Shown one piece after another: positions 1 to 7,119 of a stretch of 16,052 nucleotides of DNA. The notes beneath the pieces were generated by a model, which had not been told where the DNA came from, did not search any database, and saw only the letters and a program-made list of their open reading frames with translations. The number at the start of each line of letters is the position of its first letter. Position 1 is the stretch's first letter. The stretch covers positions 1-16,052 of the forward strand of contig JASHQP010000654.1 in assembly GCA_030039095.1 (NCBI GenBank), given 5' to 3'. This stretch comes from Streptosporangiaceae bacterium (lineage in GTDB: Bacteria; Actinomycetota; Actinomycetes; Streptosporangiales; Streptosporangiaceae). A program made the translations under genes and the position numbers.

Positions 1-106
1 CGTTCACCTCGCCGCGCCCGTTCCGTTTGTGCCCATGGCTGCGGACCTTATCGGACCGGTCCAGACGTGACGACCGGCCCGGCGGCAAACCTGGCCGCGG
101 CCAGCC

Positions 107-508
107 TCACCGGCAGCCCGGGCCGCCAGTCCGTATCACGCCAAGGCCGTACTGGCCGGCGAACGCGAGCGGCAGCAGCCGGCCGGTCTGCTCGCCGCGC
201 GCGGTGAACAGGCGCAGCAGAAGGGACCAGCCGATCGGTGTGCTCGAGGTTGTCTCGCGCAGTTGCGAGAGCGGGAACCTGGTGGTGACCGCCACCCAGG
301 CCTCGTCGGTCCAGAACGGCTGCCGGAGCAGGTAGCCCACGTTGTGGACCACGAGGACGAGCAGCCCGAGCGCGAGCACGGCAGCGTGCTCCGGGGTCAG
401 CCGCCGCGCCACCGCCCGTATCCGGGCGGGCCTGCCGACGCCTGCGGCGCCGGATTCCGCCGGTGCTGCGGTGGGGGCGGACCCGGTGCTCTGACGGTTT
501 ACATACAC
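107..508 (-). pseudogene. Truncated GT-C-type (GT39-like) membrane glycosyltransferase, N-terminal fragment
   Basis: The frame opens at a GTG (506-508) and gives 133 residues. After a Pro/Ala-rich cytosolic start there is one clear membrane segment (about residues 43-62, AAVLALGLLVLVVHNVGYLL). It is followed by FWTDEAWVA, an acidic Asp-Glu pair just after the first helix, as in the catalytic loop of GT-C (PMT/GT39-like) transferases. The text is normal for that family up to GRLLPLAFAG (about residue 116), then turns into a non-membrane tail and stops at 107, where the family would have many more helices and several hundred more residues. No other minus-strand frame in 1-106 restores a hydrophobic continuation. 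I infer a deletion or frameshift near 140-160. A genuine short protein is less likely. The family assignment rests on a short stretch and is tentative. Confidence 0.45.
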
Positions 509-603
509 GTGGGCTCCGGCCTTCTGTCAGTCAGCAGCGTGGCTGGCAGCCCGCAGGGCCAGCCGGAGCAAAATCCTATCGAATCAATCGGCAAAGCCGG
601 CTG

Positions 604-1047
604 TTATGCCGGACGCATGCCAAACCTGGCCATCAGCTCTCGTTCCTCATCGGGGGTCGGCGGCCTGTCACGAAGCCACAGATCGTGCAGGCCAGCAAAG
701 TACGCGTCCATGGCCGGCGCGTGGATGACCAGCAGCCTGGCCTCTCGCTCTCCGGCGTTGCCGAACGTGTGCCCGGTGCCGCGGGGAACCAGAACGAACC
801 CCTCGGGGCCAACGCTCAGGTCCTCGCCCTCCACCGTGACCGACACCAGGCCGTCGAGGACGAAGTACGCCTCCGAGCAGTTCGTGTGGCGGTGCGGCGG
901 CGGGCGGCGGCCGCCGGGCGGCAGCGTGCGCTCCATCAGGGAGAAGTCGCCGCCGTCCTGCTCCGCGACCGCCTTGAAGAACATCACGCTGCCACGGGCC
1001 GTGTAGCGCCGCTCCCCCTCGCCGCGCCGCACGACCCTGGAGCTCAC
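604..1047 (-). CDS. Small single-domain cupin protein
   Basis: This 147-residue protein has one cupin barrel. Cupin motif 1 is visible as G46-x5-H52-R-H54-x4-E59-x6-G66, and motif 2 as G83-x4-P88-R-G90-x2-H93-x3-N97. H52, H54, E59 and H93 are the expected metal ligands, so a mononuclear metal site is likely. No signal peptide or membrane segment is visible, so it should be cytosolic. The start is a GTG only 10 nt after the stop of the MFS exporter gene, with no good Shine-Dalgarno site, which suggests one mRNA and translational coupling. Family knowledge allows a dioxygenase, an isomerase or a mere ligand-binding protein, and the sequence does not decide. Linkage to an efflux pump and an HxlR regulator suggests a role in handling the compound the pump exports (inference). 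Confidence 0.85.
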   Translation of the reverse strand: MSSRVVRRGEGERRYTARGSVMFFKAVAEQDGGDFSLMERTLPPGGRRPPPHRHTNCSEAYFVLDGLVSVTVEGEDLSVGPEGFVLVPRGTGHTFGNAGEREARLLVIHAPAMDAYFAGLHDLWLRDRPPTPDEERELMARFGMRPA

Positions 1048-1057
1048 CGGCTCAACG

Positions 1058-2494
1058 TTACCGTGGCAGGCCCGGCTGCCGGGCCCGCACGGTCAGCAGG
1101 CCCGCGCTGACAACGCCGGCCGCACCGAAGAATCCGGTGATCAGCACCAGGCCGTTGCGGTACGCAGCAAGCGGGTCGTCAGCGGCGAGGTGGGAGAGGA
1201 CGGCGACCAGGCTGGCGACCCCGAGCACGGTGCCGACCTGACGCGCCATGTTGAGGATCCCGCTGCCGGTGCCGAAGCGGGCGGGTGCCAGCGAGGCGGT
1301 GCCCGCACCGAGCAGCGAGGGGATCGTCAGGCCGACCCCGGCGCCGCCGAGCAGTTGCGCCGGAAGCAGGTGAGTCAGGTATGCCGGGTGCACCTGGATC
1401 TGGGTCAGCCACAGCAGCTGGGCGCCGGCGTTCACCACGCAGCCGATCACCGCGACCCGGCCGGGCCCGCCGAGCCTTGCCGCCAGCCAGGGCGCGGCCA
1501 CTCTGGCGAACGGGAGGACCATCAGCGGGCCCGGCCCGATCGCCAGCCCAGCCCGTACGGCCGAGTAGTGCCATACCCCAGTCAGGAACTCGACCGAGTT
1601 GAGCACGAACGCGCCGAACGCGGCGTAGTAGAGGATCGAGGCCGCGAACGCGCCGCTGAAGGTCCGCGAGCGCAGCAGCCCGAGCTCGATCACCGGGGAG
1701 TGGTGCCGGTTCGACCGGACGACCATCGCCGCGCCACAGGCCACCGACGCCAGGAGCAGGCCCACGAAGCCGGGCGAGCCCCAGCCCCAGTCCGGCGCCT
1801 TGACCAGCGCCAGGGCGATCAGCGCCACGGAAGCGGCCAGCAGGCCGGCGCCCGCCACGTCGGGCCTGCCGGCGACGTGGTCGTCCTTGCTTTCCGGCAC
1901 CACCTTGCCGGCCAGCAGGATCGCGATGATGCCGACCGGCAGGTTGATCCAGAACACCCACCGCCAGTCGAGCTGGACGAGGCTGCCGCCGATCACCGGT
2001 CCGAGCGCGGCGCCCAGGGCGCCGATGGCCGACCATGTGCCGATGGCCCGGGACCTGGACTGGGCTGGAACGCCTGCGAGCAGGAGGGACAACGAGGCCG
2101 GGACCATCAGGCCCGCGCCGGCTGCCTGGACCACCCGGGCGGCGATCAGCGCGGCTACGCCGGGCGCCAGGCCGCAGAAGAGGGATCCCACGACGAAGGC
2201 GGCCAGCCCGGCGACGAACAGCCGCCGGCGGCCGACGCGGTCGGCCCAGCGCCCGGCTGGGACGAGCACCGCGGCGAACACGATCGTGTAGCCGTTGAGG
2301 ACCCAGGACAGCGAGCCCAGGCCGGTGCCCGCATACTCCCGGGCGATGTACGGGAACGCCAGGTTCACGATGAACAGGTCAAGGCTGCTCATGAAGACGG
2401 CCAGGGACAGGACGCCGACGACCGCCGTCAGCCTCCGGGCACTCGGGCCGGCGGTGGCCGGCGGGGTTGCGGTCGTCACGGGGCCGATGCTCAC
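1058..2494 (-). CDS. MFS drug exporter, DHA2 (14-TMS, EmrB/QacA-like) family
   Basis: A 478-residue integral membrane protein, usual length for DHA2 drug:H+ antiporters. Visible landmarks are SSLDLFIVNLAFPYIA (residues 36-51, the family's helix-1 motif D1), the motif A loop GRWADRVGRRRLFV (81-94), and antiporter motif C as LGPVIGG (164-170) followed by DWRWVFWINLPVG (176-188), which is typical of this subfamily. A cytosolic loop (about 200-212) follows helix 6. I place the start at the GTG 2492-2494 because GGGAGA lies 7 nt upstream; the open frame extends further but without protein-like content. It probably exports a hydrophobic or toxic compound. It is divergent from an HxlR-type regulator and shares an 87-bp promoter/operator region with it, and is followed 10 nt later by the cupin gene. 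The substrate cannot be told from sequence. Confidence 0.92.
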   Translation of the reverse strand: MSIGPVTTATPPATAGPSARRLTAVVGVLSLAVFMSSLDLFIVNLAFPYIAREYAGTGLGSLSWVLNGYTIVFAAVLVPAGRWADRVGRRRLFVAGLAAFVVGSLFCGLAPGVAALIAARVVQAAGAGLMVPASLSLLLAGVPAQSRSRAIGTWSAIGALGAALGPVIGGSLVQLDWRWVFWINLPVGIIAILLAGKVVPESKDDHVAGRPDVAGAGLLAASVALIALALVKAPDWGWGSPGFVGLLLASVACGAAMVVRSNRHHSPVIELGLLRSRTFSGAFAASILYYAAFGAFVLNSVEFLTGVWHYSAVRAGLAIGPGPLMVLPFARVAAPWLAARLGGPGRVAVIGCVVNAGAQLLWLTQIQVHPAYLTHLLPAQLLGGAGVGLTIPSLLGAGTASLAPARFGTGSGILNMARQVGTVLGVASLVAVLSHLAADDPLAAYRNGLVLITGFFGAAGVVSAGLLTVRARQPGLPR

Positions 2495-2518
2495 GGGGCG
2501 TCTCCCTGGAGTTAGTCC

Positions 2519-2557
2519 GAAATCTGGATGTACAATATCAGGGTGCGTCCAGATTTC
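2519..2557. promoter_or_regulatory. Probable HxlR operator: perfect 10-bp inverted repeat
   Basis: GAAATCTGGA (2519-2528) and TCCAGATTTC (2548-2557) are exact reverse complements separated by 19 nt. Within the spacer, G2530 and C2546 also pair. The arms bracket the -10 box of the exporter promoter and overlap its -35 box, and the right arm sits at the -35 position of the regulator's own promoter. One dimeric repressor bound here would shut both genes. HxlR-family winged-helix dimers are known to bind inverted repeats in such divergent regions. That this protein binds this site is inference. Confidence 0.75.
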
Positions 2558-2559
2558 AA
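2532..2559 (-). promoter_or_regulatory. Sigma-70-type promoter of the MFS exporter-cupin unit
   Basis: On the minus strand TTGAAA (2554-2559) acts as -35 and TATTGT (2532-2537) as -10, with 16 bp between them. Transcription would start near 2525, inside the left arm of the inverted repeat, leaving about 30 nt of leader with GGGAGA before the GTG start. An alternative -10 (TACATC) lies a few bases downstream. Confidence 0.55.
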
Positions 2560-2569
2560 ACCCACCGCG

Positions 2570-2575
2570 TATAAT
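2570..2575 (+). promoter_or_regulatory. Consensus -10 box (TATAAT) for a leaderless HxlR mRNA
   Basis: A perfect TATAAT ends 6 nt before the ATG at 2582 (GCGGGC lies between), so the first transcribed base should be the A of the start codon. There is no room for a Shine-Dalgarno site. The -35 position (around 2547-2552) is poor by sequence and lies in the right arm of the putative operator. Leaderless genes are common in actinobacteria. Confidence 0.65.
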
Positions 2576-2581
2576 GCGGGC

Positions 2582-3073
2582 ATGACCGCAGTCACCAGCC
2601 AGCCGCGTGAGTGCTCGATCGCCCGGGCACTCGACGTCGTCGGGGAGAAGTGGGCCCTGCTCGCAGTGCGCGAGGTGTTCCTCGGCAACCGCCGCTTCGA
2701 CGAGATGATCAGGCGGACCGGAGCCCCGAGGGACACGCTCGCGGCCCGCCTCCGCACGCTGGTCGCCAGCGGAATCCTCGAGCGCAGGCAGTACTCGGAG
2801 CACCCGGCCCGGTATGAGTACCGGCTGACCGAGGCAGGCCGCGATCTTTATCCGGTGATCGTCAGCCTGATGCGCTGGGGCGACAAGTACCTGGCTGGCG
2901 AGGCCGGACCGCCGCTGACTCTCCAGCACCACTGCGGGCACCGCCTCGAGGCCCAGTTCGTGTGTGAGTCGTGCGGTGATCCCGTCGACCCCGGGGACAC
3001 GACGCCGGTCCACCCCGGTCGTCGGTTAGCTCCCGTGCCGGCCAGGGGCAACAGAACCGTCATGCCGGAGTAA
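2582..3073 (+). CDS. HxlR-family winged-helix transcriptional regulator with C-terminal Cys cluster
   Basis: This 163-residue protein has an HxlR winged-helix domain at about residues 9-105: CSIARALDVVGEKWALL, the recognition-helix region GAPRDTLAARLRTL (47-60), and the wing EHPARYEYRLTEAG (73-86). C11 is the conserved N-terminal cysteine that redox-sensing members (for example YodB/HypR types) use, so a thiol-based sensor is possible. A tail at 117-134 contains H-C-G-H and C-E-S-C-G, a probable small metal-binding knuckle (C118, C128, C131) seen in some actinobacterial members. The ATG at 2582 is chosen because residues encoded upstream show no family similarity and a consensus -10 box ends 6 nt before it. 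It likely represses itself and the divergent exporter through the inverted repeat at 2519-2557. The effector is unknown. Confidence 0.92.
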   Translation: MTAVTSQPRECSIARALDVVGEKWALLAVREVFLGNRRFDEMIRRTGAPRDTLAARLRTLVASGILERRQYSEHPARYEYRLTEAGRDLYPVIVSLMRWGDKYLAGEAGPPLTLQHHCGHRLEAQFVCESCGDPVDPGDTTPVHPGRRLAPVPARGNRTVMPE

Positions 3074-3118
3074 CCTTCTGCCGGGCCACGCAGCCCAGGG
3101 GCCAGGTGAAGGGGCGAC

Positions 3119-4717
3119 ATGACCGACGATTCTTTCGTGCAGCTCTCCGACAGCTTGCGTGGACCGCTGACCGACGTTGAGCCCGCCGGGGCCATCGACG
3201 GGTCGCAGCGCATCGAGCTGACGATCGTGACCCGGCGGCGCGCCGAACTGCCGGTCGACGCGGCTGGCGTGCCGGTGAGGCTCAGCAGGAGAGAGCTTCA
3301 GGACCGTTACGGCGCCGACCCCGCCGATCTCGAGCTCGTCACCGGCACGCTGTCCGGTCTCGGCCTCGAGGTCACCGGCCAGGACGCGGGCTCGCGCCGG
3401 ATCACCGTGGCGGGCACGGTCTCGGCGCTGGCCGCCACCTTCGGCGCGGAGCTGTCCATGGTCACGAGCCCGTTCCCGGGCGGCTCGCAGCGGTTGGCAC
3501 ACCGGTACCGTGAAGGCACGCTGCAGATACCGGCCGGGCTCGACGGCATCGTCGTCGCCGTGCTGGGCCTGGACAACCGCCCCCAGTCCCGGTTCATGTC
3601 CAGAATCGCCGACCCCGCCGCAGCCGGGACGTCCTACACCCCGCCGCAGGTGGCCGGGATCTACCAGTTCCCGGCCGGCACCGACGGCACCGGGCAGACG
3701 ATCGGGATCATCGAGCTCGGCGGCGGCTACTCGGACACCGACCTGGACACCTACTTCTCCGGCCTGGGCCTTTCCGTTCCCGCGGTGACCGCGCAGGGCG
3801 TGGATGGCGCCAGCAACGTGCCGGATCAGGCGCCCGACGGCGCCGACGGCGAAGTGCTGCTCGACATCGAGGTGGCCGGCTCGGTGGCGCAGGGAGCGGC
3901 TCTCGTCATCTATTTCGCGCCCAACACCGACCAGGGTTTCATCGACGCGGTCACCACCGCGGTCCATGCGACGCCCACGCCCGCCGCGGTGAGCATCAGC
4001 TGGGGCCAGTCGGAGGACTCGTGGACCGCCCAGGCCAGGTCCGCTCTCGACGCCGCGTGCGCCGACGGCGTGGCCCTCGGCGTGACCGTGTGCGTGGCGG
4101 CGGGCGACGGCGGCAGCAGCGACGGGGTCACCGGCGATCAGCCGCACGTCGACTTCCCTGCCTCCAGCCCGAACGCCCTCGCCTGCGGCGGCACCAGCCT
4201 GCAGGCGGATCCGGCCACCGGGATCATCAGCTCGGAGACCGTGTGGAACGACGGCTCGAGCGGCGGCGCGACCGGCGGCGGGGTGAGCGACGAGTTCGCG
4301 CTGCCGGCCTGGCAGGCCAGCGCCGGCGTGCCGGACACGCCGTCCGGCAGTCCCGGGCGCGGCGTGCCCGACGTGGCGGGCAACGCCGATCCCAATACCG
4401 GCTACCAGGTCCTTGTCGACGGCCAGTCGACGGTGATCGGCGGCACGAGCGCCGTCGCTCCGCTCTGGGCCGCGCTGATCGCCCGGCTGGCGCAGGGCGC
4501 GGGCAAGACGTTCGGGCTGATCCAGGAGCAGCTGTACGCGGGCGTTGTCTCCGGCCAGGCCGCGCCGGGATTCCAGGACATCACGAGCGGCAGCAACGGT
4601 GCGTACTCGGCCGGGCCCGGCTGGGATGCGTGCTCCGGCCTGGGCTCACCGGACGGCGCCGCGCTGCTGGCCGAGCTGACCTCCGCAACCGGCGAGGCAG
4701 CGCCGGCAGCGCTCTAG
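3119..4717 (+). CDS. S53 family serine-carboxyl peptidase (pro-kumamolisin/sedolisin type)
   Basis: At 532 residues it has the layout of kumamolisin-like zymogens: an N-terminal activation prodomain (about 10-150, with LSRRELQDRYG and the VAVLGLD end), a linker, and a catalytic domain from about 172 (YTPPQVAGIYQFP). The catalytic set is visible: E245 and D249 in GEVLLDIEVAG, oxyanion D330 in AAGDGGSS, and S444 in GGTSAVAP. The C-terminal calcium site is suggested by QDITSGSNG (486-494) and GWD (501-503). These enzymes are acid endopeptidases. No Sec or Tat signal peptide is visible at the N-terminus, as for some bacterial kumamolisins, so the export route is unclear. The start is supported by GAAGGGG about 5 nt upstream. 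It follows the HxlR gene by 45 nt and may be cotranscribed. Its stop overlaps that of convergent serS. Confidence 0.95.
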   Translation: MTDDSFVQLSDSLRGPLTDVEPAGAIDGSQRIELTIVTRRRAELPVDAAGVPVRLSRRELQDRYGADPADLELVTGTLSGLGLEVTGQDAGSRRITVAGTVSALAATFGAELSMVTSPFPGGSQRLAHRYREGTLQIPAGLDGIVVAVLGLDNRPQSRFMSRIADPAAAGTSYTPPQVAGIYQFPAGTDGTGQTIGIIELGGGYSDTDLDTYFSGLGLSVPAVTAQGVDGASNVPDQAPDGADGEVLLDIEVAGSVAQGAALVIYFAPNTDQGFIDAVTTAVHATPTPAAVSISWGQSEDSWTAQARSALDAACADGVALGVTVCVAAGDGGSSDGVTGDQPHVDFPASSPNALACGGTSLQADPATGIISSETVWNDGSSGGATGGGVSDEFALPAWQASAGVPDTPSGSPGRGVPDVAGNADPNTGYQVLVDGQSTVIGGTSAVAPLWAALIARLAQGAGKTFGLIQEQLYAGVVSGQAAPGFQDITSGSNGAYSAGPGWDACSGLGSPDGAALLAELTSATGEAAPAAL

Positions 4718-5958
4718 CGCGGCGGCGCGCCGAGCGTCGCCGGGGCGCCGTAGCGGCGCAGCACCTCCGGGACCGCGACCGTGCCGCCCTCGTCCTGGAA
4801 GTTCTCCATGATCGAGAGCAGTGCGCGCGCCGTCGCGCCGGTGCCGTTGAGCGTGTGCACGAACTCGAGGTTGCGGTCACGGCGGAACCTGATGTTCAGC
4901 CTGCGTGCCTGGTAGTCGGTGGTGTTCGAGCAGGAGGTGATCTCCCGGTACCGCCCCTGGGTCGGGAACCACGCCTCGATGTCGTATTTCTTCGCGGCCG
5001 GGGCGCCGAGGTCGCCCACGGAGATGTTCATGACCCGGTAGGGCAGGCCGAGGGCCTGGACGATCTCCTCCTCGTACGCGAGCAGCCGCTCGTGGAACTC
5101 TCCGGACTGCTCCGGGGTGCAGCAGACGTACATCTCGACCTTGTCGAACTGGTGCACCCGGAACATGCCCCTGGTGTCCTTGCCCGCCGCCCCGGCCTCG
5201 CGCCGGAAGTTCGTGGTGAACCCGGCGTACAGCGCGGGCAGCTGGCCCTCCTCCAGCCGCTCCTCCGCGTGAATGCCGGCGAGCGCCACCTCGGAGGTTC
5301 CGGTCAGGTACAGGTCGTCCTTTTCCAGGTGGTAGAGGTTGGACTCCTCGGTCGGCAGGAAGCCGGTTCCGTACATGGACCGCTCGGTGGCCAGCACCGG
5401 CGGCAGCACGAGCAGGAAGCCCTTGTCGGCCAGGGTGTCGATGACGTAGCGGTACAGCGCCATCTCGGCCAGCGCGACGTCCCCGATCCGGTAGGCGAAC
5501 CGCGAACCCGACAGCCGCGCCCCCCTGGCCATGTCGATCCATCCGCGCGACGAGCCCAGGTCCAGGGCATCCCTGGGCTCGAAGCCGAACGCCGGCTGCT
5601 CGCCCCAGGTCCGGACCAGCTCCGCGTCATCCTCGTCCATGCCGTCGGCGGCGGTGGGATCGGGCAGGTTCGGGATCTTCGCCAGCAGTTCGTCGCGCTC
5701 GCGGGCGGCGTGCGCCTGCTCCTCGGTCGCCGCGGCGAGCTCCGCTGCCAGCCGGCGCAGCTCAGCGAGCTCGTCGGGTTCCGGCTTGCCCTTCGACGAC
5801 CTCTTCTGAGCGGCACGGAGCGACTCCGCCCGCTCGGTGTATTCGCGCCATTTGGCGTCGACGGCGAGGAGCGCGTCAAAATCCCTTGCCGCGCCTCGCC
5901 GGGCCAGTGCGGTGCGGTACCGGTCCGGTTCCTGCCGGGCCGCTTTCAGATCGATCAC
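4714..5958 (-). CDS. serS: Seryl-tRNA synthetase
   Basis: This 414-residue class II aminoacyl-tRNA synthetase charges tRNA-Ser (and tRNA-Sec) with serine in the cytosol. The N-terminal tRNA-binding arm is a long antiparallel coiled coil (about 28-97, rich in Arg/Glu/Ala). The core shows the serine-binding TGTSE (219-223), motif 2 as TNFRREAGAAGKDTRGMFRVHQ (the central part is residues 249-268), the TSCSNTTDYQARR stretch (341-353), and motif 3 GTGATARALLSIMENFQ (372-388). Length and motifs are complete. The start is a GTG with no Shine-Dalgarno site but with a TAAACT box 7 nt upstream, so it looks leaderless. Being essential and conserved, it anchors this stretch as core chromosome. Its stop codon shares CTAG with the stop of the convergent S53 gene. 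Confidence 0.98.
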   Translation of the reverse strand: MIDLKAARQEPDRYRTALARRGAARDFDALLAVDAKWREYTERAESLRAAQKRSSKGKPEPDELAELRRLAAELAAATEEQAHAARERDELLAKIPNLPDPTAADGMDEDDAELVRTWGEQPAFGFEPRDALDLGSSRGWIDMARGARLSGSRFAYRIGDVALAEMALYRYVIDTLADKGFLLVLPPVLATERSMYGTGFLPTEESNLYHLEKDDLYLTGTSEVALAGIHAEERLEEGQLPALYAGFTTNFRREAGAAGKDTRGMFRVHQFDKVEMYVCCTPEQSGEFHERLLAYEEEIVQALGLPYRVMNISVGDLGAPAAKKYDIEAWFPTQGRYREITSCSNTTDYQARRLNIRFRRDRNLEFVHTLNGTGATARALLSIMENFQDEGGTVAVPEVLRRYGAPATLGAPPR

Positions 5959-5965
5959 GCTGGCG

Positions 5966-5971
5966 AGTTTA
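5966..5971 (-). promoter_or_regulatory. Candidate -10 box for a leaderless serS mRNA
   Basis: TAAACT on the minus strand ends 7 nt before the serS GTG (5956-5958). It fits the TANNNT actinobacterial -10 pattern and places the first transcribed base at or next to the start codon. No purine-rich ribosome site and no clear -35 are visible, and the EamA gene ends only 42 bp upstream (6001). No T-box or other leader RNA could fit. Confidence 0.4.
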
Positions 5972-6000
5972 GCGGGGCGGTCCGGGCGCGACCGAACGGA

Positions 6001-6930
6001 TTACGTGGGGGCGGCGCCCGATTCGGGCAGGCACGCCGAGTCCTCCCCCGCGGCGCGTTCCGGCTCCGGAACTCGGGGGCCTCCGGTGCGGGTCGCCAGC
6101 ACCGATCCGCCGAGAATCAGCGCGAACGCCCCGGCCATCGCCGGCGTGAACCGCTCGCCGAGGACGGACACACCGAGCGCGACGGCGACCGCGGGATTGA
6201 CGTAGGTGATCACACTGGCCCGGGCCGGGCCCGCCTCGGCGATCAGCCGGAAGAAGATGGGAAAGGCCGCGGCCGTGCACACGACCGCGAGGGCCGCCAG
6301 CGCACCGAGCACCCGCCAGGACGGCATCGCGGACGGCCAGGCCAGCGCCGCGAGCGGCGCGTAGACGACCGCGGCGAAGCCAAGGCATACCGCGGTCATC
6401 CCCAGCGGCGGCAGCTCGGCGAGCCTCCTGCTGGCGATCAGCGGGCCGGTCGCGTAACACACCGCGACCAGCAGCACCTCGACGATCGACAACGCGTCGC
6501 CGCCCGCTGCCGTCGGAGCCGCCAGCAGCGCCACGCCGCCGAGGCCGGCCAGCAGACCCGCCCACCGGGTCGCGTTCAGGCGGTCGGTGCCACCGGTCAG
6601 CCTCGCGAGCACGACCACGACGATCGGCACCGACGCGACGAGCAGGCCGCTCATCGAGCTGGTCAGCTTGCGCTCGGCCTCGGACAGCAGCAGCCACGGC
6701 GCGACGATCTCGACGCACGCGAACGCCAGCAGCCACCGCCAGTGCGGCAGCAGCACACCGATCTGCTTTCGGCTGATCGCGGCGGGCAGCAGCAGTGCCG
6801 AGCCGACCGCCACCCGGGCAAGCACGAGAACGGGCACCGGCACCCCGCCCACCGCGACCTTGATCAGCAGATAGGGGATGCCCCAGATGATGCTCATCGC
6901 TGCGAACAGCGTCCATCCCCGGCGGCTCAC
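6001..6930 (-). CDS. EamA/DMT-superfamily permease
   Basis: A 309-residue inner-membrane protein with two EamA repeats of five helices each (about 5-137 and 147-280). Hallmarks are the N-terminal WGIPYLLIKVAVGG (16-29), the end of repeat 1 GLLAGLGGVALL (125-136), and the repeat-2 signature YVNPAVAVALGVSVLGE (243-259). A hydrophilic tail of about 30 residues follows. Members export amino acids, nucleotides or other small metabolites, and the substrate here is unknown. The GTG start is fixed by a strong GGAGGGAG (6936-6943) 5 nt upstream. It precedes serS by 42 nt on the same strand. A GGGGGC repeat lies 108-142 bp upstream of the start and could influence its transcription. Confidence 0.93.
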   Translation of the reverse strand: MSRRGWTLFAAMSIIWGIPYLLIKVAVGGVPVPVLVLARVAVGSALLLPAAISRKQIGVLLPHWRWLLAFACVEIVAPWLLLSEAERKLTSSMSGLLVASVPIVVVVLARLTGGTDRLNATRWAGLLAGLGGVALLAAPTAAGGDALSIVEVLLVAVCYATGPLIASRRLAELPPLGMTAVCLGFAAVVYAPLAALAWPSAMPSWRVLGALAALAVVCTAAAFPIFFRLIAEAGPARASVITYVNPAVAVALGVSVLGERFTPAMAGAFALILGGSVLATRTGGPRVPEPERAAGEDSACLPESGAAPT

Positions 6931-7037
6931 CGCTGCTCCCTCCGTCGGCCCGAAGGCGTCGTCCGTCAGGGCCGGGACCCATCAGGCTTGCTGCCATATT
7001 GACCGAAGGTAAGCCAGCCCGTCTTGAACGCTCTTGC

Positions 7038-7072
7038 GGGGGCGGGGGCGGGGGCGGGGGCGGGGGCGGGGC
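7038..7072. repeat. GGGGGC hexamer tandem repeat (5 full units plus GGGGC)
   Basis: Five exact GGGGGC units (7038-7067) are followed by GGGGC (7068-7072). The plus strand carries six consecutive G-runs separated by single C, an ideal G-quadruplex-forming arrangement. It lies in the 228-bp gap between the stop of the Ser-Pro-tail protein gene and the start of the EamA gene. For minus-strand transcripts the G-rich strand is the template. Unit-number change by slippage is plausible and would shift promoter geometry by 6 bp. Confidence 0.9.
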
Positions 7073-7119
7073 GAGGGCCGGGCAGGGCGGGCCGCCGGCG
7101 GGCCGGGTGGCCGGGGCTA

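Noticed and set aside
1190..2515. A 441-codon plus-strand open frame
   Set aside because: It is antisense to the MFS exporter, which has clear family motifs; the product is compositionally a shadow.
2528..2581. Earlier ATG start (2528) for the HxlR gene
   Set aside because: It lies inside the operator, adds 18 residues unlike the family, and the TATAAT would be inside the gene.
2495..3013. 5' extension of the MFS gene beyond the GTG at 2494
   Set aside because: It would be antisense to the HxlR gene and cover the dyad and promoters; there is a good ribosome site at 2494.
5959..6000. T-box or other leader RNA for serS
   Set aside because: Only 42 bp separate serS from the upstream gene and no specifier or antiterminator structure can fit.
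4021..7002. A 993-codon open frame on the plus strand
   Set aside because: It runs over the S53 gene in the wrong frame and antisense over serS and the EamA gene. Its product is an Arg/Gly-rich low-complexity shadow caused by high GC content.
7038..7072. CRISPR or direct-repeat array
   Set aside because: Units are 6 bp without spacers; it is a simple-sequence repeat.
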